Shown here: in pieces, positions 27,401-40,372 of the stretch
How the letters are laid out: each line of letters starts with the position of its first letter
How positions within the stretch are numbered: position 1 is the stretch's first letter
Assembly: GCA_013433145.1 (NCBI GenBank)
Contig: CM024183.1
Location: 1,133,501-1,197,500 of the forward strand
DNA length: 64,000 nucleotides
Origin: Ascaris suum
Taxonomy: Eukaryota; Nematoda; Chromadorea; Rhabditida; Ascarididae
Reading direction: 5' to 3'
Translations under genes and position numbers: made by a program
Notes under the pieces: generated by a model
The model's database searches: none
Told to the model about the DNA's origin: nothing
The model's input: only the letters and a program-made list of their open reading frames with translations

Positions 27401-29778
27401 TAGAATTAAGAAGAGAATAATTTGACAGATCATTCATTCCTATGCCTCACGCATCGTTTCTGAAAATCCACTTGGGCGTCAACGGTGATGTTCACTTTTT
27501 CTAGTGTCCTTCTTTGAAATCTGATTATGTGCACGCTGGAGGGAGAACACAGTGGTGTTGGAGTGATGTTAGCCTCCAATCCGGAGGAAACCGAAGGAGG
27601 TGTGCGATCTAAACTCCTCCAAAACCAGGATATTTGGAGCGGATGATGAAAAAAATTTCCCTCCTTTTCTCCTAGGGGATATTTTCCAATCATCCACGTA
27701 TCGATGAGATAATAATATAACTTTTTTATAATTTTTCAATTTTACTGTCTTAATTTATGTCACATATATACTGCATTTTTTACCTGCTTGTAGATAATAA
27801 CAACGTTTTCAGTAATTCGATCAATATTTCAGGTGTAATGCATTGCAAAAAGAATATAAACGTTCCAACTATATCATGTCATTGGTCAAAAACAACAAAG
27901 ATAGCGAGAAAAAAAAATTTTCACGACAAGACTCCCTGTCGCATTCTTCAAACTATCCTCTTGGTTAGCAAAACTAAGGTAAGCGCATTCAATTTTACTT
28001 TTATTAGCAAATAACGGATTCGATATATTTATCGTACATATAGCGTTGCTCATATTCTTTGACTCATCCATAGCCTAATTTCAATGTCTTTGAAAGATTT
28101 TGATATGATATATGGCAGCTAAATTTTCAACACGAAATATCAAGCATGAAACTTAAAAAATTTTTTTATTAATCATGTACTACATCGAAATTTTCGGCTT
28201 CCAAATAATCTAACTTAATCCAAAATTCCATTTGCAGCCCCCCCCCTCCCCCCTTTCACTTTAAAAAAGTTGACATTAGAATGTGATGAAGGCTTTTTTC
28301 TCGCATATCGATCGCTTTACATTCCTCTTTTTCTAAGTGTAAAGTGAGCGTATTGAAAAAGCGTTTGTTTCATTTACTCGGGAATGGATTTTTTCATAGC
28401 AGTCGGTGTGTTCACCTATTAAACTCTTATCACACCTCAACATAACTTTTCTTTACCTTTGAAATGGATGTCATATTTATATACCTTAACGTCCTCAACC
28501 TTTCAAGGTATCGAGCCTTCAATGCTTACATTAGTACAATGTGCAATTACTCATGAAATTCATCATTTGATAGATTACTTTACCATATAATACCGAGTGA
28601 TGCTGCAAGTTTGTAAATAAACTTTCTATCTTAAAGGGAGATTTTATTGAAGATGAGGAAAATTTTGATCTCTAAAGATTAGATTTTAAAAAAAACCATA
28701 TAACCTCGGGAAGGAAACCAACTTTTAGAGAATTTCTGATGAAAGTGAAAACATTTTTCAAAGCATAACCTATCTTTTTTTTTCCCTCAGTATTTCTTAA
28801 GAAGTGTCTGTGGAAAAAGATAGATTTTATTCGGATCACTGCAACATATATCGATTCATTTTTACACTTTTTCAGGAACAAATAGATGAAATGCAACTCG
28901 ATTTTAACCGGAAATTGGCCGAAAAGAATAAAGAAATTAATGAGGTAAAACAATCTTGAATTATTGTGAATATTTTTATCCTGGTTATTTTTATATTCAT
29001 TCTCTTCAATCAAAGTATTAAATAAAATTCTTTACTGGATGTCACCATACATATATATCCTTTTTTTTCTGATTGTTATTTTTTAATGTGTGATATATAA
29101 GGAACGGTTATCATTCTAACTTTATTGATGATATATGCATAGGAAGAAACGAATGAGGTGATATCATTGAAACTTTCAAGTGCATTATCACCATTTTTTT
29201 GGGGGGGGGGGGGGGGGAATATATTAATAGACGCATAGTTTCACTGCAAAAAAAAATTGGTCCATGTAAAATGAGTTTTTTAAAAAATGATAAAAACGTT
29301 CCATTATTGCAGCTAGTCGATAAATCGAGACGGCAAACGGAGATAATTTTACAACAAGGTGCTGAGATCTCCTCATTGCAAGAGAGGATTGAACAACTCG
29401 AAACGAATGATAGGACACCTTCAGAGGTATATATAGTAATGTTCATTTCTTTTATCAATTATCCTCTTGAATATTGGATATTCTTGAATTTTTTTCCCGC
29501 TCGTTAATGATTTACTGAATTGGACGGAGGTTAGATTCTAAGTAAAAGTAGTAAAACTGTTGTTGTTGTTATTATATTTCTATATATATTTATATTAAAA
29601 TTGAAAATTCAAAAAAAAGCATATTTCTATATAAAGTATAATATTGGAGCATGTTTTATTCTCATGCCGTTTTTTTTTTCAGATGCACCCAGTACGAAGC
29701 TTTTTCCGCCGTAGTTTTACGGTGCATCGCAAAAAGCTCCAAGTACAGAAGGAATTTGGCAAGGAGCCATTCGTGTAA
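24421..29778 (+). CDS. seven-exon coiled-coil protein (disrupted in this sequence)
   Basis: Exons are 24421-24524, 25705-25808, 26445-26695, 27833-27963 or 27978, 28876-28944, 29313-29426 and 29683-29778 (TAA). Junctions 1-2, 2-3, 3-4, 5-6 and 6-7 agree in phase. The product is about 290 residues. A short Thr/Pro-rich N-terminus precedes long heptad-like helices (EISEENIRLRE, ALREKRALEDGLQKAH, ISSLQERIEQLE). The C-terminus is basic (RSFFRRSFTVHRKK) and ends KEPFV. There is no signal peptide or membrane helix, so it is probably cytoplasmic. Exon 2 reads in frame only if the A9 run at 25759-25767 loses one A. Exon 4 has an A9 run at 27909-27917: as written it meets a TAG at 27965, while losing one A joins it in phase 0 to exon 5. 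No known family recognised; a structural or scaffold role is inference. Confidence 0.7.
24948..25117. repeat. diverged tandem duplication, 92 bp period, in intron 1
   Basis: Copy 1 begins at 24948 and copy 2 at 25040, both with AGCTGTCACTAACGA. They are about three-quarters alike over roughly 78 bases, so this is an older duplication than the others in the window. Confidence 0.8.
27452..27690 (-). other. coding-like minus-strand segment inside an intron
   Basis: The minus strand of intron 3 of the coiled-coil gene is open for about 80 codons, GC-richer than its surroundings, with two N-glycosylation motifs (NIT twice) and a plausible donor, TGC|GTGAGG. There is no start or partner exon. It could be a nested gene exon or chance. 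Confidence 0.2.
29201..29217. repeat. poly-G run (17)
   Basis: G17 directly after T7, inside intron 5 of the coiled-coil gene, about 95 bases before the next exon. Confidence 0.95.
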
Positions 29779-32700
29779 TCGAAAAATTTCGTTTTTTTTT
29801 AATTAGCATTTTATATGGCTATATTTTAATTGTTATTTTGTGATTTTAAGTCTTATAGTTGGTTCCATTGTTACATTCATAGAATTATGCTTCCTAATAA
29901 GTAAAAAAAAATTCTAAGTTTTATTGTTTTACGGTTGTATTAGTTCGAGCAGTTGGCAATTTTCGTTCCTTTCGTGAATTCACCTATACAAAAGATACGA
30001 TATATAAACCGCCCGTCGAAGTTAGAGACATGAGCCATCGAACCAGAGATACTTCTCCAGGCAAGGAAATCCTTGCCCACTGAATAATAAGGCAGTTCAA
30101 GTGAACGCTCAATACTGTAAAAATTATAGGCAATCACTAAGATATAAAAAAGGAATATTTCGCATCCGATAATAAAGATATGCTGGATAGGAGTGTACAT
30201 TCTCGTTATAGACGATATTTGCATATAATTAAGAAATTGTTGCACTCTACAAACGGTAGTAATTATTAAACTTTAAACTTCGAGCCTTTTCGAAATATTC
30301 ATTGATAATTCCTAATCAGTAACTAACTTTAATAGGCATTGGCTCAATTTTCAACGGGTTTTGCTATGCAAATTTTTGTTTTATCTATATTTATTCCAAT
30401 ATGCAAAATTCATAGTGTAACAAAAATTTCAGTATCATTTTGTTGTATTTGTATATGAGTATCCGTATATTTGTCTATTTAATATCGAATAAAAGGCATA
30501 AATTTCATATTGTTTGGTTTTTTTTTTGTAATGAAAGCATTCTTCAAATATTTCTCGTGAGAGTTTCTGCACAAATGAATAGAATTTAAACATTAATAAG
30601 TCGCTTTTGCACACCTATTGCCACTTGTCTAAATTGTTATTTTAATTCGCCATTCAAAAACATCTGGCATTAAGAAATGTTGAAATCATGACAAATATGC
30701 GAAATTGGTCATTTTAGCCAAAAATTGGTCGAAACGCACAAAAGATGGAGATGCATCATCTCGATGCTTTCATTTCTCATCCGTGAAAACTCCAAACTTT
30801 TGAGTTATATTCGTCGACGCATCGTCAACTACACCACGTCAATACTCTGAACTTCATCAGTCAACTCAATGATGCCGCTTCTTTCACTCCATTAATTTGA
30901 ATATTAAAAAGGGTAACAGCGAAGAGCTCCTACAAAAAAGAGTATCAAAGAAAAAAAAGAAACAGCTAAACGCATGATAACTCGACACATGTTTTGCGAA
31001 ATATGCAGATTTTTTAATGATTTAATAATCAATCAGCGATCGCTGTTTGAAGTATGCAAATCTGACTGATAGAGTAATTCAGGCGACTTGGTTGAATAGA
31101 TAAATAGGCGAAGCTGTATTGGAAACGAGGATACATGCAGTAGCAGTTGAACGTCACTAATTATTAATCTATAAAGTTTATCAAAATTTCGGTGAAATTA
31201 ATCTAATAATAATATAAAATAGTAATTCATTTTTTTTTCTCGCTACTAGAAATTACACTAACAGCAGATCGTTTTATTCGATAGGTGATCACGTTGTCGT
31301 CATCATGTTAGCATTCGTTGATTTTTACGGGCAGGTATTTTCAGGTTTCTTTAGGTAGAGTTGGAAACCTCATAGAATGAAGAAAGGATAATTTGAAACG
31401 TCTTTTTTTGAACAAAAATATATTTTTTTTTGTCCGCTTAAAAGCCATACATCGTTGATCTTTAATGTGAATATATTTAGTAAGAGACTTTTATTATTTT
31501 GAAAAACAAATTTTTTAAATTTTATTCCAAATATGTTTTTTTTTTCCTAATTTTGCGCAACTCATTTTTTAAAAGTATGCTACTCATCTCTGCTTTCTTT
31601 TCACTCAATCATATTTCCTCTTATATTTTCATTCGATTTTTTTTTCGTAGAAACTCAATATGTTTGATAATTAGGAATAAATGATAGATTTTTTTTTAAA
31701 AATGCATTAGATTTTCAATAAGGAAAACCCATTTAATATATTCTATTCAATTATCTCACAAAAGAGTGCATTGTGGAAATTTAAATTATCGAAAAGTCTT
31801 TTCGATATTAAAGAAAATAATTTCTGTACGAGTAATCACTATCTGTATCAGTGATTGGCTGAAAGAGAGGAAAAAAAGATCAAACGTGTGACGATCAAAC
31901 GTCTTCCTCAGCACTGTACGTTTCACACCTCCAAACTGTCCACGATGACATTTCGATACGATTTCCGGTGATGAGTATTTCAGTGATTTACACCTGTCTA
32001 AAGCTGAAAGGTATTTCCCCTATAAGTGTGCTCGATTGATCGATCATAAAGAATTTGTGATCATTATATTCGAATTTATAATCGTCTGATATGATTGTTG
32101 CCTTCTTTTGTGTTTAAAACTGCGGAAAAATGTTATTACTCAAAAACTATTTAATTATTCAAAAATTTTGAATATTTTTTTTCATTATATCAATAAAAAA
32201 GGAATTACAGCTAAAGTTACTATCATTATTTACCTATTATCTTTATACTTTGAAAGTTACTATTTTTTTTACTATCTACTTTGTTACTATCTACCTATTT
32301 CTTCCTTTATCTTTATACTTTGAAAAATTACTATCATTATTTAAAATTACCTATTATTAAGTTACTATTACTTTACTATTATTGTTTCTTTGATTGTCGT
32401 AGTATTAATAAGTAAATTTCTCTAGTTAGTATTATTAAGTTATTAAGTATTACTATTACTAAGTATTTTATTAAGTACTATTATTAAGTAAATTACTATT
32501 TTTATTATTACTATTATTAAGTTTTTTAAGTAAATTTTTAAATTACTATTATTAAGTAAATTTCTTTGATTATGTCAAAAGTTCAGCGATCTTTTGAAAG
32601 ACTTTTCTTTAAAAAATATTTCATTTTCTTAACTACACCGATAGAGTATCATTTAGGGTATTTTGTCGATCTTTTTTGCGCATATGTCACCTGTTCGAGT

Positions 32701-33649
32701 ATATTGTAACGGTGATATTCATCGTCAGGTGAGTCAGGTGAATATCACCTTTACACTGTAATCGAATATATATACTAATCTTTTACACTATATAATAGTC
32801 AGTGATTTTTGACACTGACAGATGATATGATATCGATAAGAGTCATGTTATTTTAGTGATAATGTTTAGCACTATTTTGCGGTCCATTAAGATTTTTTTT
32901 ACTCTGTATCGGAATTTCCAAGTGAAAACTGTAACTGCAAAATTTCGTAGTGCTGATGTAAATACTCTGTTCAACACCACAAATACAATCGTTTTTTGAA
33001 TGCAAGGATGGAAAAAAATTAATGACCATTTTCGAAAATTTTGTTCTTTCTGATTGCCCCAGGGGCTATTAATTTGCTCCCCACCTTACTGATCATTTGT
33101 AAATTTCATCAAGAATTTCCGTAAATGCTAAAGGACTGTAAAAATATCAAATGGATTTCCACTTCCCTGCCCCCCTGACCTCCCTCTTCCATCCAAAATT
33201 GATGTAAAAATCAATTTTTCATAGGTTTGGCTTAACGTGTCGAATTTTACGCAGACGGCTTCTTCACTCTTGTTGGTAGTAACCTTATGAATTTCAGGTC
33301 TCAAGAATGTTCAAGGAAGAAAAGGATTCATGACTCATCTCCCATCCATCTTTCTTTCCCCCAAAAAATCAATAAATAAACATCATTGAGATGATAAGAA
33401 ATCATGGATCAACTATTAACTATAGAGTTCTAAAGAAATGAAATTTAAAGCTGAAAAAAGTTTTAAAAAAAAACTCTTCAATTAATTTCCGAATACTATA
33501 TTGTTATATATTTTAATCACACATATTTTTACATTTTTTTTCAATGCATTTTTATGATTTTTAATGCAATGAGATTATTTGCAAATACATAAATTCATTT
33601 ATTAAAATAGCGTGCAATTTTTATTCCCTAAATTATCGTCTATTTAAGA
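29779..33649. other. AT-rich intergenic DNA
   Basis: This is the spacer between two same-strand coiled-coil genes. I see no exon. A low-complexity stretch at 32216-32570 is built of TATTATTAAGTA and TTACTAT variants. At 32713-32751 GTGATATTC and its inverted form GAATATCAC face each other around CAGGTGAGTCAGGTGA. Confidence 0.5.
32216..32570. repeat. degenerate TTA/ACT-rich satellite-like stretch
   Basis: Imperfect iterations of words such as TTACTATTATTAAGTAAATT. No fixed period is visible. It is probably slippage-derived low-complexity DNA. Confidence 0.7.
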
Positions 33650-36305
33650 ATGCTTCGTTTATTCTCACGTAAGAAGACAACAACTCGTAAAATGCTTACT
33701 AAGGATAGCGAAGAGCTTATTGCCGACCTGAAATTACAACTGCTAAGAACGGAGAAAGAACGTGATATCGCAATGTCGAGGTAAAGCATATTTCTTTATA
33801 CAATTATTTTGCCATAGTTCTTTCGGATCTTCATCCGAAAACAAGGATATAGATAACTTTGCAGATAAAGAAAAGAGAGGGCGATAGCTTCGCTAAAAAT
33901 TTTGAAACAACATATATAGATAATAAGAGAAAGAAAGAAAAGAATTAAAAAATCGAACTAGTGCGAGTCTATCCAGTACCATCCATTGTCCGCTTGGCCC
34001 CCTTTCCCTCCTTCACCTCTTCAAGCATCCCTGACATGTCTTTAGAAATATTTCATCGCTATGCCTATGATTATGAAGAACCCTCAACAAATGAACCCGG
34101 TTATGCCGCACCGACAAACAACCAATTTTCGGGTATTTTTTTTTCACGAAAAAAAGCGTTTTTTATTATTATAGGATAAAATGAAATCATCAAGCTTAAT
34201 GGTACTAAATTAGTGTCTATTTCTTGTTAGTTTTATAAATACATATCCCGTATTTTTTCAAAAATTTTGAAATTTTTCATGCATCAATCACAGCCGTAAA
34301 TTGCTCTCTAATTCCAGAGGAGGGGAGGAGGACGAATGGGAAGAGAGAGAAGAAAAGCGCAAATAATTCAGGGAAGGGAATTCAGGGAAGAACGGAATGA
34401 GATATCAGAGGAAAGGAAATGAAGGACGTGCAAAAGCAAGAAGTTCCATAGAGGTACAAGGAAATGTTTCCCTAGTGTTCTAGTGCATTCCTGGTATAGC
34501 CATAGGAAATCCATTTCATGCACATTTCAAAGAAATTTGCATATAGATGTCATTCTAACCTTGTGAAAACATTTCGAAGACAAAATGTAAACGTTTTAAA
34601 TATTCGATAATCTAAAGGAAAGAGGCCGATGAGGAACAACTGGATAAACTTCGAGAAAAAGTTCGAGAACTAGCTTACGAACTACAGGATGCGAAGGATT
34701 TGATCCTCAGCGAAAGAAGCTTGCGGTTTGCATTAATTTTTTTTCGCTTTCATAGCCTTCCTATTAATTTATTAAATGACATTTCTCTTGAGTTCGTAGA
34801 CTGTGCTGAGCGAGTTGGATTAAAGGTTGATTCGAAGACGAAAGCGTCGAAAAAAGGATTTCATCGACGTCTAGTCGCGGTTGAATGATCGACTTCAAGC
34901 CAATAGGGACAGGTTCAGCCTCTATCCATATACTCATAGGTTTACCATATAGAAGTTAAGGTTTTGTTCGCGACGAAGGCCGTTCAATATGAAATTTGAA
35001 TGAAATTCAGGAGCGGATCTTGCAGCCATCATGCATTATTTACTTGTGTATTCAAGCGACAGTCGTTGCATCGATAGGGTTAACGAGTATATTTTCGAGG
35101 TTTATTTAAATAATGAAAATCCTTTAACAACATAGAAATATCAATTCAATGATCCTATTTTTAATTTCTATACGACGCATATGCAAGATAACAAAACGCT
35201 TCTTTACTGAATATGCAAAAAACTCAAAAAATTCATATGCAAGTTGATTATTTCTTCGTCTCATTTGACGAATATACTGCATCATTAATAGTTTATGCTT
35301 CTAATAGATCATTGTTCCATGTGAATTTCACGATATGCACGTACATAGCATAGTCATGAAGTCGCATTTACGAACACATTCATTGAAACATACAATATAC
35401 GAGATATGTATTTCTTCAGTATACAGATATTGTTAACACTTAGTGAAGTATATGTATGATATCAGTTTGAAATGTTGTAGCAATTTATGGTCATTGAATG
35501 GTCACTTTGTAGCTATGGTCACTTCATGATTTCATGATGATTCAAGTAGTAAATGCTTCCATTTTGACGAAAGCGAACTTTAAATATGCCATACCTGCCG
35601 TTCGATTAAGTGTCGTAATTTTGCAGTGAGTCAACGCTATCCGTTGAAGCTATCGCTGTAATCGAATTGAACGATCAAATCGCTAGATGCCACACACAAA
35701 TTGGACAACTTCGTTTGATGTTGAAAAATGTGACATTTTTTTAAAAATTTCCTTCTATCGTTGTTCACCATCAATACGTAAGCAAATTGTTTTCATATTT
35801 GAATGTATATATTTGAGTTATTGATCATACCTCAAATTAAATGAACCCCACTGAAAAAGAAGATCAATGCAAGCTTTTAGTTGCAATTATAATTGCAAAA
35901 AAACTGAGGTAGGAGTAGTTTTTTTTTTTTTTGAATATCATCCTCTACCCATTCCACTTCCTTCCTCTCCCTCCCAACCCCCCCCCCTCCCTCCTCAGCA
36001 TAAAATTTGTGTTTTCTTCAAGTTTTGAAGTTTCGAATCATTAATCCCCTCGTTGTTCATTCTCATTTATTTTCTCCTCATAACTATGCGTTAATTTTCA
36101 GTGTGAATCGAAAAGAAAAGCGCTTAGCATTCAACTATCCGTATTGAATGATAAACTACAACGAAGTGAATATCTTCGAAGAGAGGCAAATCGACGTTGG
36201 CGTTCTGCAGAAATATCGGCTATTGAATGGAGGAAACGTGCATTAACTTCCGAGAGAATCGAACATACAATAAAACATGTTCGTATGTGGATAAAATTAG
36301 AATGA
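33650..36305 (+). CDS. five-exon coiled-coil protein with a damaged third exon
   Basis: Exons are 33650-33780, 34618-34725, about 34800-34912, 35627-35729 and 36102-36305 (TGA). Junctions 1-2, 3-4 and 4-5 match (phases 2, 2 and 0). The product is about 218 residues, almost wholly charged helix (DLKLQLLRTEKERDIAMS, QLDKLREKVRELAYELQD, LQRSEYLRREANRRWRS). There is no signal peptide or membrane segment, so a cytoplasmic filament or scaffold-like role is inferred. In the frame that joins exon 4, exon 3 reads SELD-stop-RLIRRRKRRKKDFIDV-stop-SRLNDRLQANRD, with TAA at 34821, TAG at 34872 and one missing base. An alternative avoids the stops: exon 34756-34825, a 30-base intron before it and a 49-base intron to 34874. 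Those introns are implausibly short beside the others. It lies 3.9 kb after the other coiled-coil gene, same strand, with no clear sequence similarity. Confidence 0.7.
33962..34135 (+). other. coding-like segment inside intron 1
   Basis: Open for about 58 codons with a protein-like tail (YDYEEPSTNEPGYAAPTNN), an acceptor-like CTAG before it and a GTATTT donor after it. The phase does not fit the host gene, so it would have to be another gene or chance. Confidence 0.15.
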
Positions 36306-38561
36306 AATAAACGATAAATAATATAGAAAATTTTTCGTATACTTTATTATTTATTTAAATAATAATACTAGTAAGTAATGAAAGTTAAAAATAATTTATG
36401 AGAGCAAATAATTGGATCTAAAAATTGAGATTATATGGAAATTTTATTGAAAATTCATGTGGAATTTTTAATTTTTAAACGTTATAAAAATCATTTTAAA
36501 AATCTCAATATGCGAAAAAAAAACTCATAAAAAATATTTGAGGAAAAAAATTCAAAAGTGAAATTAACCAATGGAAAATTTGAAATAATAAAATCATCAT
36601 TAGGGAAATTCTACAAAAGTTACTTCAAATGCCTTCTGAAAAAAAAAAAAATTGCCTTTCTTGGATGGAAAGCAAACAATCCCCATAATTTTTTAATATC
36701 TCTCCCTCCCCCCCCCCCCCCACCTCTCTTCCATTATAAGAAGAAAAATTTTCATTCCTAAACTTTCATAAGTATTTTCCAAGACAATGGAAAAAAAAAC
36801 GTCGGATTTATTAGTCGAATGTTTTTTTTCATTGTTTTCTAAAAATATAAAATTTTCTTACTATCATATTACCTGAATTTAGCACTTGTAATTTTCGCTT
36901 AGTTTGTCTAAATTCTAAAGTTAGCTAAAAGGTATCTTCTATGTACATTTGAATATTTATGTGAAATCATTATTGACTGCAATTATCATCATTACAACGA
37001 GCATTTAGATAATATACCAGGAACTTTCTTTCTTTTTTTAAGCAACAACTTCCTCAATTTACAACGATTATAAATACTTGCAAATAATAGCTTCCACGAA
37101 AACGCTCATTTGCATATAAAATTAATTTCTGCTCAGTAAACTTTTAGATTTTGTGCTTTAGTTATATATTATATCAGCAAATTGTTTTAAGTTCATCGAA
37201 AGAGATAGAAACTTCCGCAACGAGCGAATGCATAGCATCCGAAAAAGCGGAAGAAGTGGAGCATATTATGCAAATCAATTATGTCACCAACTCTATGAGA
37301 CAACGCCACGACTTAGCAGGCCATCTATCGATCGATCGAGTAAAATTGCAATGCCTAATTTGCCTAAACGACTTTTTGAATGTAATCAACAATATTAAAA
37401 TACATTTGATTTTTTTGATGCATACAGATAATATATCTCTAAGACGAATAAATATCATTGACGTGTTTTTATTGCGGAAATAATTAAAACATATTCAAAT
37501 AAGGAATGGTTATTTATTAACAATAAAAAATATCACATTTGGTAGGGCTGAAAGGAGGGGAGAGGGAGGGGGAAGGGACGACAGCTGGGGAACAGAAAGA
37601 AAAGGAGAAAGTTGAAACTCATTGTAATGAACAATTGCTTATTTCATCACCAAATTTCTACGAGTCTGAACTTCGTCTACGATATTAATGGAACCAATCA
37701 CGTGATAAACCAACGACGTAAATAAATCTAATTAGGTGATAAGTCTGCGATATGATTAAATCCAGTTACGTGATGGTTTTTGCATAGATTATGTGCCTCA
37801 ATAAATCACCAGTAGATGGTATGCAAATATCTAGGAACCAACTAGGTCAGTCCTCTACTTTGCTGTCCTCTAGTTAACATGTAAATTATTTGCTTGCGTC
37901 ATTCATGCTTAATGGAGAGCGACAGTTATGAAGGACATTGACAAAATAAAATATTGCTTTCCTTCGTCAACGGCAATGCAATTGAAAGTTAAATGTATTT
38001 ATCAAGATATATAGGATGATAGTGCAAAATTCATCCGATGTTATAATATTTCCCGAAATAAATATGGGTGAGGATTTGAATGAAAGTCGTCTAATACCGA
38101 ATACGGCACGGGTGAGCAAAACAAAACGTATAGAAAATATGAACTGCCATATACGTTATGCGTGCCAAAATAGCAGCTATTTTCCTCATTATTAACGTAT
38201 AAATATAATAAAAATTTTCCTTTTGAAATTATTATTTAAAAAAATATTCTACAAAAAAAAACCCCTTTAAAATTCTATTTTATATTATCAAATTTCCCCA
38301 TTTAGATGTTTCTATTCATATGTGAATATTTTAATTAAATGAATATAATTATTGAAAAAAGCAATCGAAATTTCCGCTTTTTAATCGACGCCGAAGTTGA
38401 ATGCTTTTCAAATAGCGCGAATCCCATACGTACCATTCTTTTATTTAAAACGACCCATTTCTCATAGAGTTTTCAAAAAAAAAGAAAAAAAAAACTTCAT
38501 CATCTATGAGTTCAAATTCAATAAATTCATCAATATCCACTGCCAGACTTTCCATCATTTG
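36306..38561. other. spacer with weak candidate exons
   Basis: Contains a C14 run at 36708-36721 and purine-rich DNA at 37550-37612. At 37187-37380 a plus-strand segment is open after TTTTAAG, contains a CxxC pair (LQCLICLNDF) and has a GTAATC donor. At 38064-38111 a 16-codon ATG-led segment (MGEDLNESRLIPNTAR) ends at GTGAGC. Neither is anchored to a chain I trust. Confidence 0.35.
37187..37380 (+). other. candidate exon with CxxC motif
   Basis: About 64 codons open in one frame, richer in GC than its flanks, with acidic and polar sequence followed by QCLICLNDF. The CxxC could start a zinc-binding unit, but no further Cys/His pattern follows. No partner exon found. Confidence 0.2.
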
Positions 38562-38982
38562 TCAACTATTTGTATGATCGTCTTCAATAAACAACATTTG
38601 GAAATATCTATCAAGTTCGGCTAATAGTTATTTATTTCAAAATATACCTCACATACAGTTACGAATGTTATGCAGTAAAAAAAGTTCAAAAAAGTAAAAA
38701 AAAATTACATTCAATTTACAAAAGTGAATTACTATCATATGTGAAGTAAAAAAAAAACAGTACAGGAATAGCATCATGAGGAGAAAATAGTTAATTTTTT
38801 TTTCAAAAACAATGATAAACTTAGAAGAAAATATTTTCGCATTATATAATCACTCAAAAAATTACAAATTTAAATAGAACTTTCAAAATAATTCAAGAGA
38901 AGAAATATATCTCATTCGAAGTGTAACTTACTTTGCATGCGTTTTTCAAATCGTCGAAATTGTTGAAGGTCTATATTTTTCT
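38562..38982 (-). CDS. two terminal exons of a helical protein (partial)
   Basis: Minus-strand exons are 38982-38932 and 38620-38562 (TGA). The acceptors are CTATTAG in both cases, the donor is GTAAGT and the phase-1 junction agrees. The encoded end is amphipathic helix (DLQQFRRFEKRMQ then ELDRYFQMLFIEDD) closing with HTNS. An AATAAA on the minus strand near 38440 fits a polyadenylation signal. The same frame stays open for another 38 codons after the TGA. Upstream exons were not found with confidence; 39453-39399 is one possibility. A plus-strand frame over 38397-38624 is also open, but it lacks as good a splice context. No family recognised. Confidence 0.4.
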
Positions 38983-40372
38983 CTAATAGAAGAGGGCAAA
39001 AATGAAGCAATTCATTTGCAAATTTATCCATCAAAATAAAGATTCATTTAGGCATTTATCCGTTATTAAAATCTTAGCACAAAAATATACTCTAATTTCT
39101 TATTGAACGAATAATAACGTCAAAAAAACAGCCTATCATATATCATACAGTACAGTTATTTTTTTGTTTTATTGATACCTCAAACGATCAATAAAATCGT
39201 TTAATTGTCGTAAAAATTTAAGAAGTAATTTAATTAAAATTAAATGCGGTATAAACAGTTTTAGCAAGTCGATTAGAAAAATTGATCGTAAACCGGAAGT
39301 TATGGTACTAAATATACTTGAAATATGCATATCACAAGCTTGAAATCAATAAACTTTTGCAGCTCCATATATTATCAAAGCAGGAATAATTTTACGTTGC
39401 AATGCATGACTTCAGTCGCTTATAATTGTCCCTTCCATAATTTTCTGGATTGCAAGATAGAAGATCCTAGATGAATGTAGCCACAAATTTTCACAGATCA
39501 CAGAATTGTTGACTCATAGCAATTGTGATTGCTTCTTCCCATTCATATTTTTTTGAATTCAGTAATTTTATCTCTTTCTTTCGTTTATTTTGAATCTAAT
39601 AATATGGAAATATTTTTATGCATCGTCAATTATTTGAAAAGAATGCCTATTGGTTATCGTTGAACCATCTTAGAATTCTTCACTTACAGAGTGTTAAGGA
39701 GTGTTTACATGTTTACGATTTCTCATATCAAATTATTATTGCTCTCCAATCAACTCGCCAATTATTATTATCTATGTGTTCATTGCTATCGCAAACTTTC
39801 AAATTTCCCAACTTTATTCAGCTCATGCTTAATATTTTTATAGTAACGTTAGAAGACAGCATCACATCATTTACCTATCTCATTAGAATCGTTGCACTTA
39901 TCGGACGGTTCTATCTTTGGACGTAATGAGCACTGAGCGGCACTTAAAGGCGAACCTTTTTTCTGAGCAATCTGAAGCTACAACGTACAAGCATTCCTTG
40001 GAAAACAGTAAGGCTTCCTGACGACATTGCACATATCTTTAGCTATATGATTCCATGGAAGATCACTGTATTACTTAAGAGGCCGCTCGGATCCACATAA
40101 TAAGACTGAAGTGACTCATCGCAAAATTCTTTGCAAGATGTCTCCTCGGATCACATGGCCTTAAATGTAATCCACATAAATGACCTTAAATGTTTAGTTT
40201 TCTATAGCTTCGAGAATTTACACTGTAATTACGAGCACTTTATGACTGCCTTCAGCCGACTGATCTTCATGGGAATATTTGTATAGTTGAAAACTGTTGG
40301 CTGATAAAACTTCAATGAAACGATCATAAGAATTGATTGTAAATGTTATCACCAAAAAAATTTTTTTTACAA

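Noticed and set aside
29143..29157. 15-base micro-exon between exons 5 and 6 of the coiled-coil gene
   Set aside because: It has AG and GT borders and keeps phase, but exons 5 and 6 already join in frame and five residues would break the heptads.
38397..38624. Plus-strand terminal exon joined to the ATG segment at 38064
   Set aside because: The phases agree, but the acceptor is poor, and the minus strand has a better spliced model over the same bases.
39618..39926. 102-codon plus-strand open frame
   Set aside because: Its composition matches the AT-rich spacer. It has no signal peptide, domain or splice context, and a frame of this length can arise by chance here.
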